A stretch of 37,453 nucleotides of DNA from SAR202 cluster bacterium bin16 (GTDB lineage Bacteria > Chloroflexota > Dehalococcoidia > Lucifugimonadales > Australimonadaceae), in the NCBI GenBank assembly GCA_002238425.1, contig MPMJ01000004.1:1-37453 (forward strand), written 5' to 3'. Every line of letters begins with the position of its first letter. Position 1 is the stretch's first letter. The notes under the pieces were generated by a model. That model did not search any database and was not told the origin of the DNA. It saw nothing but the letters and a program-made list of their open reading frames with translations. Positions 1 to 8,317 of the stretch are shown one piece after another. The translations under genes were made by a program, and so were the position numbers.

Positions 1-634
1 CATGCCGAGGCTGCGGGGACGCTCCAGTCGGCGCGCGATCTCCTGCGGGTCGATGCCGCCGATGGGCCCCGTGTCGGTTGCGGCAGGCGACTCCGCGAGC
101 GCGAACACGAGGGCGGGGCGCGGGCGGTTGGCCCCGCGCCGCCCGGGCCCGGACCCCCTGTGCCCGCTCCACGAGTGCGAGGTAGACGGCGTAGGTGAGC
201 CGGGCGTCGGCAACGGCGGGCCGCTCTGCGCCTCCGCTGTCGGGCGTGTCCACGCCGAAGCGCCCCGCAAGCTTAACCAGCGAGTCGTCGGCGCTCGCGG
301 GCATAATCAGTTCGGCGAGTTCACGCACGTCCCATACGCCTGCACTCAGGACCGACGCTGCGTCTTCGCCGAGCGCGTCCGCCAAGCCGTGCGCCACGAT
401 GGGCGCGCCGCTCGCGAAGTCGGCGAGCGCGACCATCGCGCTGGCGTCGGCGGCGTGGAAGGTATCGAGCTCGCGGTTGCCGTGGCACTTCACGGCTCCG
501 ACAGCGGTAAGCCGCCCGCGCCCAACGCGGTCGCGCGCCTGATCAGGCGCGGTCATGCTCGCGGCCAGCGCGACGACCGGCGCGTCGAGCGGATGCACGC
601 TCAGCAGCCGCATGCGATAGGTGGACTCGGTCAT
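1..634 (-). CDS. DnaQ-fold exonuclease-like protein, N-terminal part (possibly DinG-family), partial and frame-broken
   Basis: Reading the minus strand from ATG at 634 gives a DnaQ/RNase T-like pattern. It has a beta hairpin region (RLTAVGAVKCHGNRELDTFH), an IVAHGLAD block, WDVRELAELIMP, then DDSLVKLAGRFGV and ADARLTYAVYLALVERA near residue 160. The usual DxE of Exo I is not visible (the position reads LAASMTAP), and the H of Exo III is also absent, so the domain may be inactive. After about 160 the reading frame slips; the continuation RPALVFALAE...IGGIDPQEIARRLERP is in another frame down to base 1. That tail resembles the linker before the helicase part of DinG-type proteins, which is inferred, not seen. 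No good ribosome site precedes 634, so the start is uncertain. Divergent from the gene at 760. Confidence 0.5.
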   Translation of the reverse strand, partial: MTESTYRMRLLSVHPLDAPVVALAASMTAPDQARDRVGRGRLTAVGAVKCHGNRELDTFHAADASAMVALADFASGAPIVAHGLADALGEDAASVLSAGVWDVRELAELIMPASADDSLVKLAGRFGVDTPDSGGAERPAVADARLTYAVYLALVERAQGVRARAARGQPPAPRPRVRARGVACRNRHGAHRRHRPAGDRAPTGASPQPRH

Positions 635-759
635 CCGCTGAACGGTACGGGAGCGTGCGCCCGCCGCGCAAGGAGTGAGCGTCGCCTGCGCGCGCGTGTT
701 GACCCCTCGCGCTGCCACCAGCACAATGCGGGCGAACGCCCACCGGCAGGAGGCAGGCC

Positions 760-1437
760 ATGAGCACCGACGCTCCCGCGCAGAGATTCGTCGACGAGGT
801 GATCAACGACATCATCGAGCCCGGCGTCGAGCGGCTGCTGGAGAGCCGCTACTTCGCGGACCTGCGCGCGGGCACGCTCACGAAGCGGCGCATGCAGGGG
901 TTCGCCATCCAGCACTACCGGCACAACATGGCCATCCTCAAGGGCTTCGCGCTGCTCGCGGTGCAGGCCGCGCCCCGCAACGACCTCTTCCGCGTCTACG
1001 CAGGCGGGCTGAACGAGGAGATCACCCACCCGGACATGTGCAAGAAGTTCGGGTTCGCGCTCGGCCTCAGCGACGACGAATTCGAGAACGCGCTGCCCGC
1101 CTACGGCTGCCTCGCGCACACCGCCGCCTGCCTGCACGACATGTACCTCGCGACCCCCGCGCAGATGCGCGCCAACGCCCTCTCCAACGAGACGATGGTG
1201 CAGCGTTATGCGACCGAGTTCTACAACCACCTCCATTCCTACGGCATACCTGAGGAAGCGATGGAGTTCTTCGTCGTTCATATGGGCGCGGACATCGAGC
1301 ACACGGAGCGCGCAGCGAACGCGATAGCGCAACTCGCGGTGACGGACGAGGAGCAGGAGCGCGTGCGCGCCGTCTGCCGCAACATGGCGAAGTTCAAGCT
1401 CGGCAAGTTCGAGAGCATCTACGACGAGTACGCGTAG
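760..1437 (+). CDS. HDO / TenA-PqqC-like haem-oxygenase-fold protein
   Basis: All-helical 225-aa protein resembling the TenA/PqqC/CADD structural superfamily. Likely metal ligands are visible: NEEITHPDM (E86/E87 with H90) and, near the C-terminus, H174-x3-D178-x2-H181 in HMGADIEH, the pattern of haem-oxygenase-like diiron oxidases/oxygenases (HDO). E153 in a preceding helix could be the bridging carboxylate. HDO members perform oxidative C-C or C-N cleavage (UndA, SznF, CADD); the substrate here cannot be told. TenA-type thiaminase seems less likely because no thiamine genes are nearby. A clear AGGAGG lies 7 nt before the ATG. It stands alone between a divergent and a convergent gene, only 9 bp from the end of the latter. 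Confidence 0.8.
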   Translation: MSTDAPAQRFVDEVINDIIEPGVERLLESRYFADLRAGTLTKRRMQGFAIQHYRHNMAILKGFALLAVQAAPRNDLFRVYAGGLNEEITHPDMCKKFGFALGLSDDEFENALPAYGCLAHTAACLHDMYLATPAQMRANALSNETMVQRYATEFYNHLHSYGIPEEAMEFFVVHMGADIEHTERAANAIAQLAVTDEEQERVRAVCRNMAKFKLGKFESIYDEYA

Positions 1438-1446
1438 GGGACACCC

Positions 1447-2127
1447 TCATACCACGCGCCTGTACACGAGCGTGTTGCCGTCCTTGCCGCAGATCTCGAT
1501 GACGCCGCCCTCGCGGAAGCAGTACGCGGCCTGCTGAGCGAGGCTCCGCGTTGACCCCATGGCCGCCGCGATGTCGGTCGTCGTGAACGTCTCGGGGAGA
1601 CGTGCGTCGACCAGGGCGAAGAGGTCAGCCATCGACGCGATGGTGTGCGTCTCGATGACGTCCACGAGCCGGCGGTCGACGCGCGTAAAGTCGCGCCGCC
1701 ATCGTCCCCGGCGCTCGCTCGGGGCGCGGACCTCCTCCTCGACGGTCATCACGACCTCCAGCGTCAGGTTGGGATGCGCGAGCAGCGCCGGGATGCTGAC
1801 CAGCGCCGGGAAGACGCCGAACACCGAGCCGTGCTTCGGCGACCTGCGCCGCGTCGGCGGCAGGGCAGGGTCGTCCGGCACTCTGACGAGGAACCGGTCC
1901 CTGGCGATGGGATGCACCAGTGTTATGGGATGCTCATCGAGCAGGCGCGTCAGCTTGTTCCTGAGCGGCCCGAAGCTGCCGGTCTGTATCTCGACGATGC
2001 GGCCATCCGCGACCACGTCCGTGACGAAGCCGTCGATGACCTGCTCGGTTTCGGTCCCGGCGACGGCGTAGCGTTCCTTCAGTGCCCGGTGCAGCGACCG
2101 TTCGTTGAGCTCGCCGATGGTGGTCAT
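1447..2127 (-). CDS. Uncharacterised protein with possible PD-(D/E)xK-like N-terminal domain
   Basis: 226-aa protein I do not firmly recognise. The N-terminal third (TEQVIDGFVTDVV, then GRIVEIQTGSFGPLRNKL) has the D...ExQ spacing of restriction-endonuclease-like folds, followed by a basic RRRSPKHGSVFGVFPAL stretch. The C-terminal part (TTTDIAAAMGSTRSLAQQAAYCFREGGVIE) resembles a winged helix. ATG 2127 is preferred over the longer frame from 2187 because AAGGGA sits about 9 nt upstream and the extra residues look non-coding. Converges on the gene ending at 1437. The nuclease assignment is inference from a motif only. Confidence 0.65.
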   Translation of the reverse strand: MTTIGELNERSLHRALKERYAVAGTETEQVIDGFVTDVVADGRIVEIQTGSFGPLRNKLTRLLDEHPITLVHPIARDRFLVRVPDDPALPPTRRRSPKHGSVFGVFPALVSIPALLAHPNLTLEVVMTVEEEVRAPSERRGRWRRDFTRVDRRLVDVIETHTIASMADLFALVDARLPETFTTTDIAAAMGSTRSLAQQAAYCFREGGVIEICGKDGNTLVYRRVV

Positions 2128-2298
2128 GGGCACGTCATCCCTTGAGAGTGAGCGCGGCCCCATCCCCGCGCCCCGATGTACCCTCACCGTCCGGCCCGCA
2201 GGGGCAGCGCACTCTTCCCCTTGAAGCGACCCTCGAGTAGGAACTCATATGCGTGTGCGCCCCCAACCCTCGCTTGACCTCTTTCTGGTGCTTGGGTA

Positions 2299-2655
2299 TC
2301 ACTTCCGTTCCTGCGAGGTCTGCTTGCTCAGGAATTCCTCGTAGACGCCTGGATCGAGGCAGCCAGCCTCATTGCTCGACCACATCTGCATCGCATCGAC
2401 GACAGCATAGAAGTCCTCATTGAACTGCTTGGCGACATCGCTGCGCATCACCAAGACCTGGCGGCCTGCGCAATCTCGATACTCGACCGGCACGATCGGA
2501 GATCCCTCAATGACCTGTAATTCCAAGGGCTTGCCATCTGCTTTGGGTGGTTCCCATTCGGACTCCCGGCGGTCAAGCAGCAGATAAGTGATGACGAGCA
2601 ACAGCGCTATCAGCACAAGCACAGTGCCCACGATAACTAGGGACGTCCGGTTCAT
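2299..2655 (-). CDS. Small membrane-anchored protein of unknown function
   Basis: 118 aa. Residues 6-27 (LVIVGTVLVLIALLLVITYLL) form one strong transmembrane helix after a short MNRTS head, so the acidic remainder should face outward. The soluble part has two cysteines (in YRDCAGRQ and EAGCLDP) that could form a disulfide. No family recognised. AAGGAG lies 8 nt before the ATG. The start codon overlaps the stop of the upstream cca frame (ATGA), so it may be translated by coupling as the last gene of the operon. The overlap depends on the C-rich patch at 2745-2767 being correct. Confidence 0.7.
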   Translation of the reverse strand: MNRTSLVIVGTVLVLIALLLVITYLLLDRRESEWEPPKADGKPLELQVIEGSPIVPVEYRDCAGRQVLVMRSDVAKQFNEDFYAVVDAMQMWSSNEAGCLDPGVYEEFLSKQTSQERK

Positions 2656-3980
2656 TGGTCAACTCCTTGGTGTGTACACGCAAACTCCCTTGCATACCCC
2701 TGTTTGCCCCCCTGCCACCCCGCCTCGCCCCCGCAGGGGCCCCCCCCCAACCCCCCCCCCCCCCCCCAAAGCCGCTCCCGCACGAAGCGCTCGGCCTGGG
2801 CACGACCGCGCACAGCGCCGTCCAGCACGGCGTTGCGCAGCGACGTCAACATCGCGCCGACGGCAGGGCCGGGCGGCACTCCGAGCGCGAGCAGGTCGTG
2901 GCCGTCCAACGGGGAGCGGCGACGCGATGCATCGAGGTAGCGCGTGAGGTTGCGGCGCGCCGCCGCGCTCGCGGCTGCGGCTGACGCAGCCTCCACCGCC
3001 TCGCGGGGCGCTGCGCCCACGATGGCGGCAGCCCTGCTGACACGCGTCACAGAGGCCAGCCTTGGTTCAGCCTCGCGCAGGCGCACGACAGCTCGCATGA
3101 CCTGCGCCTGCCGTTTGCCCGCGCCGATGCGTTCGCGGAATGCGTCGGCACGTTCGGCGGGCAGGGGATACGCCAGTGCGCCGAGCAGCGCCAAACCGTG
3201 CAGGCCGCGTGCGCCGGCGCGCCGACAAGCGGCGCGGACGTCCGGAGAGGCGAGTCCTGCCTCGACCGCGGGGAGGACTCCGAGCCGCAATGCCATCAGC
3301 ACAGCGCGTGCCGCGTCCTGCTCGGTCAGCAGGCGGTCGATCTCGCGGCGGACCCGTGCGGCGGAGAGGGCGTTGACGTGTGGCAGATTGCGTCGCAACT
3401 GCCTGCGCGCTGCGCCGTCCATCCGGAAGCCCAGCCGCGACACGTACCGCGCCGCACGGAAGATGCGGGTGGGGTCGTCGCGGAACGAGGCGCGATGCAG
3501 TACGCGCACGACGCCCGCTTCGAGGTCATCGACGCCTCCTTCGGTGTCCAGCAGCTCTCCGAAGCGCTTCGGGTGCAGCGATGCGGCCATTGCGTTGATG
3601 GCGAAGTCGCGCCGTGCCAGGTCGTCTGCGATACCGGCACCCGCCACGATGACCGGCAGCGAGGCAGGGTAGGGGTAGACCTCGGCGCGGGTGGTGGCGA
3701 GGTCCATCGTCCTGCCCCCCATCCGCAGCTTGACCGTGCCGAACTGCGACCGTGCGCCGCACGTCCCGCCGAGCCGCTCCGCGAGCCGTGGGCCGAGTTC
3801 GGCGGCGGGCGCTTCCGACGTCAGGTCGAGGTCAAGCACCGCACGCCCGAGCAGAGCGTCGCGCACCGGCCCGCCGACCAACCACAACTCGATGCCCTCG
3901 TCCGTGGCAGCATCGCCGAGGCGGCGCATCAGAGCGAGGTCATCCGGGGAGAGCGCGGCGTCGAGCGGTGCGAGGGCCAT
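2652..3980 (-). CDS. cca: CCA tRNA nucleotidyltransferase / poly(A) polymerase family
   Basis: Adds or repairs the 3' CCA of tRNAs. Class II nucleotidyltransferase head: VGGPVRDALLG (residues 35-45) and the catalytic D50-x-D52 in LDLDLTSE. These are followed by the RRDFAINAMA motif that contacts the template-free nucleotide pocket, and DDPTRIFRAARYVSRLGF of the neck domain. The C-terminal half is helical and Ala/Arg-rich. The last ~45 residues (after ERFVRERLW) are Gly-rich and come from a C-homopolymer patch at 2745-2767; the true C-terminus is probably near residue 400 or differs from that shown. The start lacks a strong ribosome site. It lies 34 nt downstream of the DUF5671 gene in the same operon. 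Confidence 0.9.
   Translation of the reverse strand: MALAPLDAALSPDDLALMRRLGDAATDEGIELWLVGGPVRDALLGRAVLDLDLTSEAPAAELGPRLAERLGGTCGARSQFGTVKLRMGGRTMDLATTRAEVYPYPASLPVIVAGAGIADDLARRDFAINAMAASLHPKRFGELLDTEGGVDDLEAGVVRVLHRASFRDDPTRIFRAARYVSRLGFRMDGAARRQLRRNLPHVNALSAARVRREIDRLLTEQDAARAVLMALRLGVLPAVEAGLASPDVRAACRRAGARGLHGLALLGALAYPLPAERADAFRERIGAGKRQAQVMRAVVRLREAEPRLASVTRVSRAAAIVGAAPREAVEAASAAAASAAARRNLTRYLDASRRRSPLDGHDLLALGVPPGPAVGAMLTSLRNAVLDGAVRGRAQAERFVRERLWGGGGGLGGGPCGGEAGWQGGKQGYAREFACTHQGVDQ
2745..2767. repeat. C-homopolymer patch, possible assembly join
   Basis: Two long C runs separated by AA, inside the 3' end of cca. The protein after this point loses any family resemblance. Similar G/C patches occur at 5015, 10841 and 23565. 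It is more likely a sequencing or assembly artefact than a functional tract. Confidence 0.6.
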
Positions 3981-4014
3981 GCGGAAAGGGTATCACTCTA
4001 CGAGTGGCGTTCTC

Positions 4015-5899
4015 TCACAGGGGGACGATGCGGATGCCGTCTCCGTCGACCACGAGCACGACTTCCTCACCCGGCGCGTTGCGGATGCGCTCCGCGATGG
4101 CTGACGCTTCGTCGTGGGAGAGCGACGGCACGCCTGCGGCGTCGGCGCGGATGCGGCGTTCGATGCTCGTGCCGAGCGCGCGTTCGAGCGCCTCGATCAG
4201 CGCAGCGTCGTCCGCGCTCACGAGCGCCGTCACCCGCTTGGGAGGCGCCTGCGGCACGGATGGCTGCTCCGGTGCAGGCGGCGCTGCCGCTGCGTCCTCG
4301 CGCAGGACGAGCCAGTGGTAGACGCTCACCACTGCCGCGGTCACCGCCACGCCCAGCGCCCACTTGCCGCCGTCCAGCACGGCGGTGGAGAGTTCGTTGT
4401 TGAGGACCGCTTCCAGCACGCCGTAGAGGAGCGTTATGAGCGAGATGAGCCCTGCTGCTACGGAGACGCCGAATACGGTGAAGAGGTAGGCGCGGCGTGA
4501 GAGCGAGGCGCGCTCGTCCGCGTCGGAGTGTGCCGCGCTCTGCAGTCGGGGCCAGTGCCAGCCCCAGAGTCCCGCGCCGACGATGAGGAGCGTGATGCCG
4601 ACGGAGAGCGGCGTGCCCCACCAGCGCTCGCCGGCGAACGAGCCTTGTGCGCTCGGCACGGCGAGCCCCACCGCGACGGCGATGCGCAGCGTGAGCGCGA
4701 CCCACAGCGAGCCGCGGCCGATGGCGGCGGGGCAGGCCGAGCCCCACCGCGACGGCGATGAGCAGCGTGAGCGCGACCCAGAGCGTGCCGAGGCCGATGG
4801 CGGCGGAGAGGTGGCGGTAGGCGCGCTGTGCGCGCACTCCCTGTCCGGGCGCTGCCGCAGCCTCGGAGAGCGCGACCTGCCGGTGGTACGCGGCCACGGC
4901 GGCGGTGACCAGCAGCACCACGAACGTCTCCGGCACGGCGTCGAAGTGCTCCAGCGCCGACCGGCCCCGCTCCGGGTCCAGCGGCCAACCGGGGGAAAAG
5001 GGACAACAACAGGGGGGGGGGGGCCGGCCGGCGGGCGGCGCGCCCGTGGCTGCCGCCGTCCCGCCGAAGACGCCCAGCACGTAGAGTACGGCTTGCCGGA
5101 TGCCGGAGGCGTCGCCGCGCGTCAGCCAGAGCCAGTGCGTCCCCCACAGCGCCGTGCCCACGATGAAGAAGCTCCACGCTTCCGGGAGACCGTCCGGGCT
5201 GTTGTCGCCGTTGAACGCGGTCTGGTACCCGGCGTTCAGGAGCGCGCCGCCGAGGATAGCGGCTCCGGCGGCCAGGAGGATGAGCCCGTAGACGGACAGG
5301 GTGTAGATGTAGATGCGCCGCGCGGTTGCAGCCGCCGGCGACCGCTGCCCCTCCGCAGCCTCGATGCGCCAGTGGAACGCCCACACGCCTGCCCAGACGA
5401 GCGGAACGGCGAGGTCGCCGAGGTCCGCGCCGATGCCGTCGATCAGGTCTCCGATGAACAGCGTGAGCGAGAACGCGACGGTTATCGCTGCCGCCCCAAG
5501 CACCAGATAGACGTAGACCTTGCGGCCCAGCGCTCCGGCCTCCGCAGGGTGGCGTTCCACGGAACGTTGCGCCGCGTGCCAGAGCAGCGCCCACACCGCG
5601 AGCCCGACGCCTCCGGCAGCGATACCGAACGCGAGGGCGCTCGCGCCATCATCGGCGATGACGTCTCCGGAGATCAGGGTGAGCAGGGCCCCGGTGAGCA
5701 GAGCGAGCCCGCTCGCCGCGGTGATGAGCGCGGCGAACGCGAGGCCGTACAGGAAGATGCGGCGCGTCGTCCCGATGCCGGGGTCGGCGCCGTCGTTCCG
5801 CGACCGGAGCGCGAGCGCGATGATGCTGGCCGCTCCCCCGGCGAGGAGCACCAGCGCGACGATGGGGATGATGAGGAAGTCGAAATCCGAGAACAACAT
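4015..5899 (-). CDS. DUF5671-repeat integral membrane protein, frame-broken
   Basis: Polytopic membrane protein with about five repeats of a DUF5671-like unit. Each starts with an R-[RK]-[IAV]-[YF] motif (TRRIFLYG, GRKVYVYL, ARRIYIYT, AQRAYRHL, SRRAYLFT) followed by two hydrophobic helices and an x-HW ending (AFHWRIE, GTHWLWL, GWHWPRL, VYHWLVL). The C-terminal ~65 residues are soluble (VTALVSADDAALIEALERAL...VVLVVDGDGIRIVPL). The frame runs from ATG 5899 to about 4740, then shifts; the true C-terminal part lies in the frame that ends at 4015. The shift coincides with a 76-bp imperfect tandem duplication (4662/4738), which is not a multiple of three. A G-homopolymer patch at 5015-5026 adds an odd PPPPCCC stretch. 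The start lies 3 nt after the previous stop, with a GGAG upstream. Function unknown. Confidence 0.75.
4662..4806. repeat. 76-bp-period imperfect tandem duplication
   Basis: The segment starting cgagccccaccgcgacggcg at 4662 recurs at 4738 with a few substitutions over ~69 bp. The period of 76 is one more than a multiple of three, so the duplication itself accounts for the frame change in the membrane-protein gene. In protein terms it repeats the block AIGxGxLWVALTLxIAVAVGL. Confidence 0.85.
5015..5026. repeat. G-homopolymer patch inside a gene
   Basis: A run of G's preceded by gggacaacaaca and followed by a GC-only stretch. It interrupts an otherwise regular membrane repeat with a peptide rich in Pro and Cys. 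Read as a probable assembly artefact. Confidence 0.55.
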
Positions 5900-5901
5900 C
5901 G

Positions 5902-6429
5902 TTATGGCTCCGCTGTCGAGACTGTGGCCGGTGGGATAGGCGTGCCCTTGGGCGGACACCACCCCGGGTAGTGCAGCCGCCATTCTCCCTCTTCCCGGGT
6001 GAGCTCGTACGTCTGCTCGTACTCGGAGACCGAACCGCCCAAGAACGGGATGTCTCCGGGCGTGTCCACCTCCGTGACCTCGACAGTAACGGTGGCCTCG
6101 TCGGCGTCCTCTTCCTCACGTAGCAGCCGGATACTGAACGAGTCCGAGGGGAAGTAGCCCAGGGGAGCATAGAATCTCCCGCTGGACAGGTTGTCCCAGT
6201 CGCAGCGCTCGCGAGTCTCCTCGCTCAGCAGTGCGTTGGCTGCGCGTATGCCGTCCTCCTGCACCACGAGGAGGTAGTCCTGCACGGCGCGCCCCGGCGA
6301 CCCCTCGGGCAGGAGGTCGGGCTCGCGGTCGCGATTCCCTACGCCCATGACGAGGCTGAACACGATGGTCAGGGTGCCGATGACGATGGCGCCGGTGAGC
6401 CACCGGCCGGAGGTGGTCCGTGGGATCAT
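5902..6429 (-). CDS. Membrane-anchored protein with NTF2/DUF4878-like domain
   Basis: 175 aa. One N-terminal transmembrane segment (residues 11-29, LTGAIVIGTLTIVFSLVMG) is followed by GSPGRAVQDYLLVVQEDGIRAANALLSEET. That is the helix pattern of the NTF2-like fold used in DUF4878-type extracytoplasmic proteins, and beta strands follow (ATVTVEVTEVD, YELTREEGEWRLHYPGW). The fold assignment is tentative and no enzymatic residues can be named. Its ATG overlaps the stop of the preceding metallopeptidase (ATGA), and its own TAA lies 2 nt before the next start, so it is in the middle of a tightly packed operon. Confidence 0.7.
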   Translation of the reverse strand: MIPRTTSGRWLTGAIVIGTLTIVFSLVMGVGNRDREPDLLPEGSPGRAVQDYLLVVQEDGIRAANALLSEETRERCDWDNLSSGRFYAPLGYFPSDSFSIRLLREEEDADEATVTVEVTEVDTPGDIPFLGGSVSEYEQTYELTREEGEWRLHYPGWCPPKGTPIPPATVSTAEP

Positions 6430-8315
6430 CCGCTGTTCTCGTTCGTGGACTCCACGGCGCGCACCTCGAACCTCGCAGGCTCGGCGGTCTTGTCAGCGAA
6501 CCCGGAGACGACCATCGTAACAGGGCTGTCGGCGCGGAACGACGCGGTACCGTCGCTGCTTACGGTCAGCGCTGTGACGTTTGCCGCGTCTCCCTTGCCC
6601 TCAACGAGCCGGATGGCGAACCGCTGCTCGACGCCTGCGCTGCCGATGCGCACGAAGCCCTCGGCCTGCCAGTCGCCGTCTGTCTCGGCGTCGTCGAACA
6701 GGTGGATGTCGTCGATGGCGACGTCGTCGATGCACCAGCCGCTCTCGTGGGTCGAGTCGTCGGTGAGGTAGTCGAAGCGGAGCAGCGCCTCATGCCCGGC
6801 GAACGGGGTGAGGTCGGCGGTTTCGCGCCGCCAGTTACGCGAAGAGCCTGTATAGGACGGCCCGAACGCGACCCGGAAGGGGTCGTCCGTCGTGGTGCTC
6901 GTGACGCTCAGGATGCTCCACGACTCCCCGCCGTCGGTCGACACCGAGACGTAGCCCCTGTCCCAGTACTGCTCGATCTCCCACCACGCCCGGAACGACA
7001 GCAAGGCGTTGTCCACGCCGGTTAAGTCAATCGTCCGGGTGAGGCTGGCGTGGAGCGAGTCCCCCGCGTTGCCCCACCAGCACGACTCGCCACTGAACGG
7101 CTCCACGGGCAGGAGTGGCGTTGCCCTCTCTCCGGTGAACGTCACGTCGAGCGGAGCGCTCGCGTCGATATCGAGCAGCCACGCGCCCATCTGGGTCACC
7201 TCGCCCTCGACGCGACCGGGACCGGTGAGCGTGCGTGTCGCCAGGACGGTGGGCGACGCGTTGGCGTAGCCGTAGGGCGGGGTCGAGCCGCCGGACGCGT
7301 TCGCGGCGAGCCAGTCGGCGAAGAGCGCCTCGAAGTCCGTTCCGGGATAAGCCTCGTCCAGCACGGCCTGCACGCTCTCCTCGCCGTCCATCGACTCCGC
7401 TGCGATGGCCGCGATGCCGTCCGCACCCAGGCGCTCCGCCAGGTAGGTGGCGAAGAGCGCAGCCCCCGCGTAGTTGGGCAGCGGGTCCTCGTCCAGCGGT
7501 GGCCAGTCGCGGATGGAGACCTCCGGGTTGCCGCGGTAGAAGAGGAACGGGATGGCGTCGTAGCCGAGCGTTCGTGCCGCGAGTTCCGAGAAACCTTCCT
7601 GCACCCATGCGGACTCGGTGGGGTCGGCCAGCCAGTGGACGAGGTGCTGTAGTTCGTGCGCAAGCACCGCGACATAGACGTCGCTGCCGATGGGCTGGTC
7701 GTCGTTCAGGTACAGCCCCACTCGCTCGTTGCTGTGCGCGCGTACGGCGCGGGGGAATACGTCGCCCCCGTTGAAGTAGCCGCCCACGCCGGGCAACGAA
7801 CCGTGAACGATGGCGATCCTGCCGGGCAACGCACGCCCCGGCAGAACGAGATCGAGAACGCCCGGCAGGATGTGTCGCTCGAACTCATCCGCTGCCTCGG
7901 CCAGCGCGTCGGTGTCCACTTCGGCGTCCGTCCGGAAATACCAGACGGCGTTGGGGGTCACGAACCTTACAGTGGCGTCGAACTCGAACGTGGTGTTGGC
8001 GATGAGGTTGAAACCGATGAACCGTCGCGTGAAGCCGACCTCCTCGTTCGCGTAGAGCGTTTCGACGGGCAGGGGAGCGGCCGCCACGCCGGAGAACCGT
8101 TGCGCGAGCGCAAAGTCGTCGCGTTCGGGAGCGTTGGGGACCTCGGCGAACGGAGCGGATGCCGGGACGGGCGTTGGAGTTGGCGTGGCCGTTGCAAGAG
8201 GTATGGGCGTCGCGGTAGCCCACGGAACGCGCGTCGGCGTCGGCGTTGCGTCCGTGCAGGCAGACGCCGCGAGGAGCAGGGCGGTGGCAGCGGCGATGCG
8301 GGCGGACAGGCGCAC
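6426..8315 (-). CDS. Secreted lipoprotein zinc metallopeptidase with MAM-like domain
   Basis: 629 aa from a GTG start 2 nt after the pth stop; the open frame continues upstream but there it is only the shadow of pth. Residues 1-20 are a lipoprotein signal (ALLLAASAC, Cys20), followed by a Thr/Pro-rich spacer to ~residue 55. The catalytic motif is HELQH (H220, E221, H224), with Glu240 in WVQEGFSELAA as the likely third zinc ligand, an arrangement like M30/M6-type gluzincins. Residues ~410-560 (GYVSVSTDGGESW, LRFDYLTDDS, GWCIDDVAI) match the MAM-like jelly-roll found after immune-inhibitor-A peptidases. Likely anchored outside the cell and acting on proteins; substrate unknown. Confidence 0.8.
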   Translation of the reverse strand: MRLSARIAAATALLLAASACTDATPTPTRVPWATATPIPLATATPTPTPVPASAPFAEVPNAPERDDFALAQRFSGVAAAPLPVETLYANEEVGFTRRFIGFNLIANTTFEFDATVRFVTPNAVWYFRTDAEVDTDALAEAADEFERHILPGVLDLVLPGRALPGRIAIVHGSLPGVGGYFNGGDVFPRAVRAHSNERVGLYLNDDQPIGSDVYVAVLAHELQHLVHWLADPTESAWVQEGFSELAARTLGYDAIPFLFYRGNPEVSIRDWPPLDEDPLPNYAGAALFATYLAERLGADGIAAIAAESMDGEESVQAVLDEAYPGTDFEALFADWLAANASGGSTPPYGYANASPTVLATRTLTGPGRVEGEVTQMGAWLLDIDASAPLDVTFTGERATPLLPVEPFSGESCWWGNAGDSLHASLTRTIDLTGVDNALLSFRAWWEIEQYWDRGYVSVSTDGGESWSILSVTSTTTDDPFRVAFGPSYTGSSRNWRRETADLTPFAGHEALLRFDYLTDDSTHESGWCIDDVAIDDIHLFDDAETDGDWQAEGFVRIGSAGVEQRFAIRLVEGKGDAANVTALTVSSDGTASFRADSPVTMVVSGFADKTAEPARFEVRAVESTNENSG

Positions 8316-8317
8316 GA

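Noticed and set aside
2..763. 253-aa plus-strand open frame at the window start
   Set aside because: Arg/Ala/Gly-rich antisense of the DnaQ-fold gene with no family pattern.
4671..4760. Programmed frameshift in the DUF5671 gene
   Set aside because: No slippery heptamer is needed: the 76-bp duplication explains the shift.
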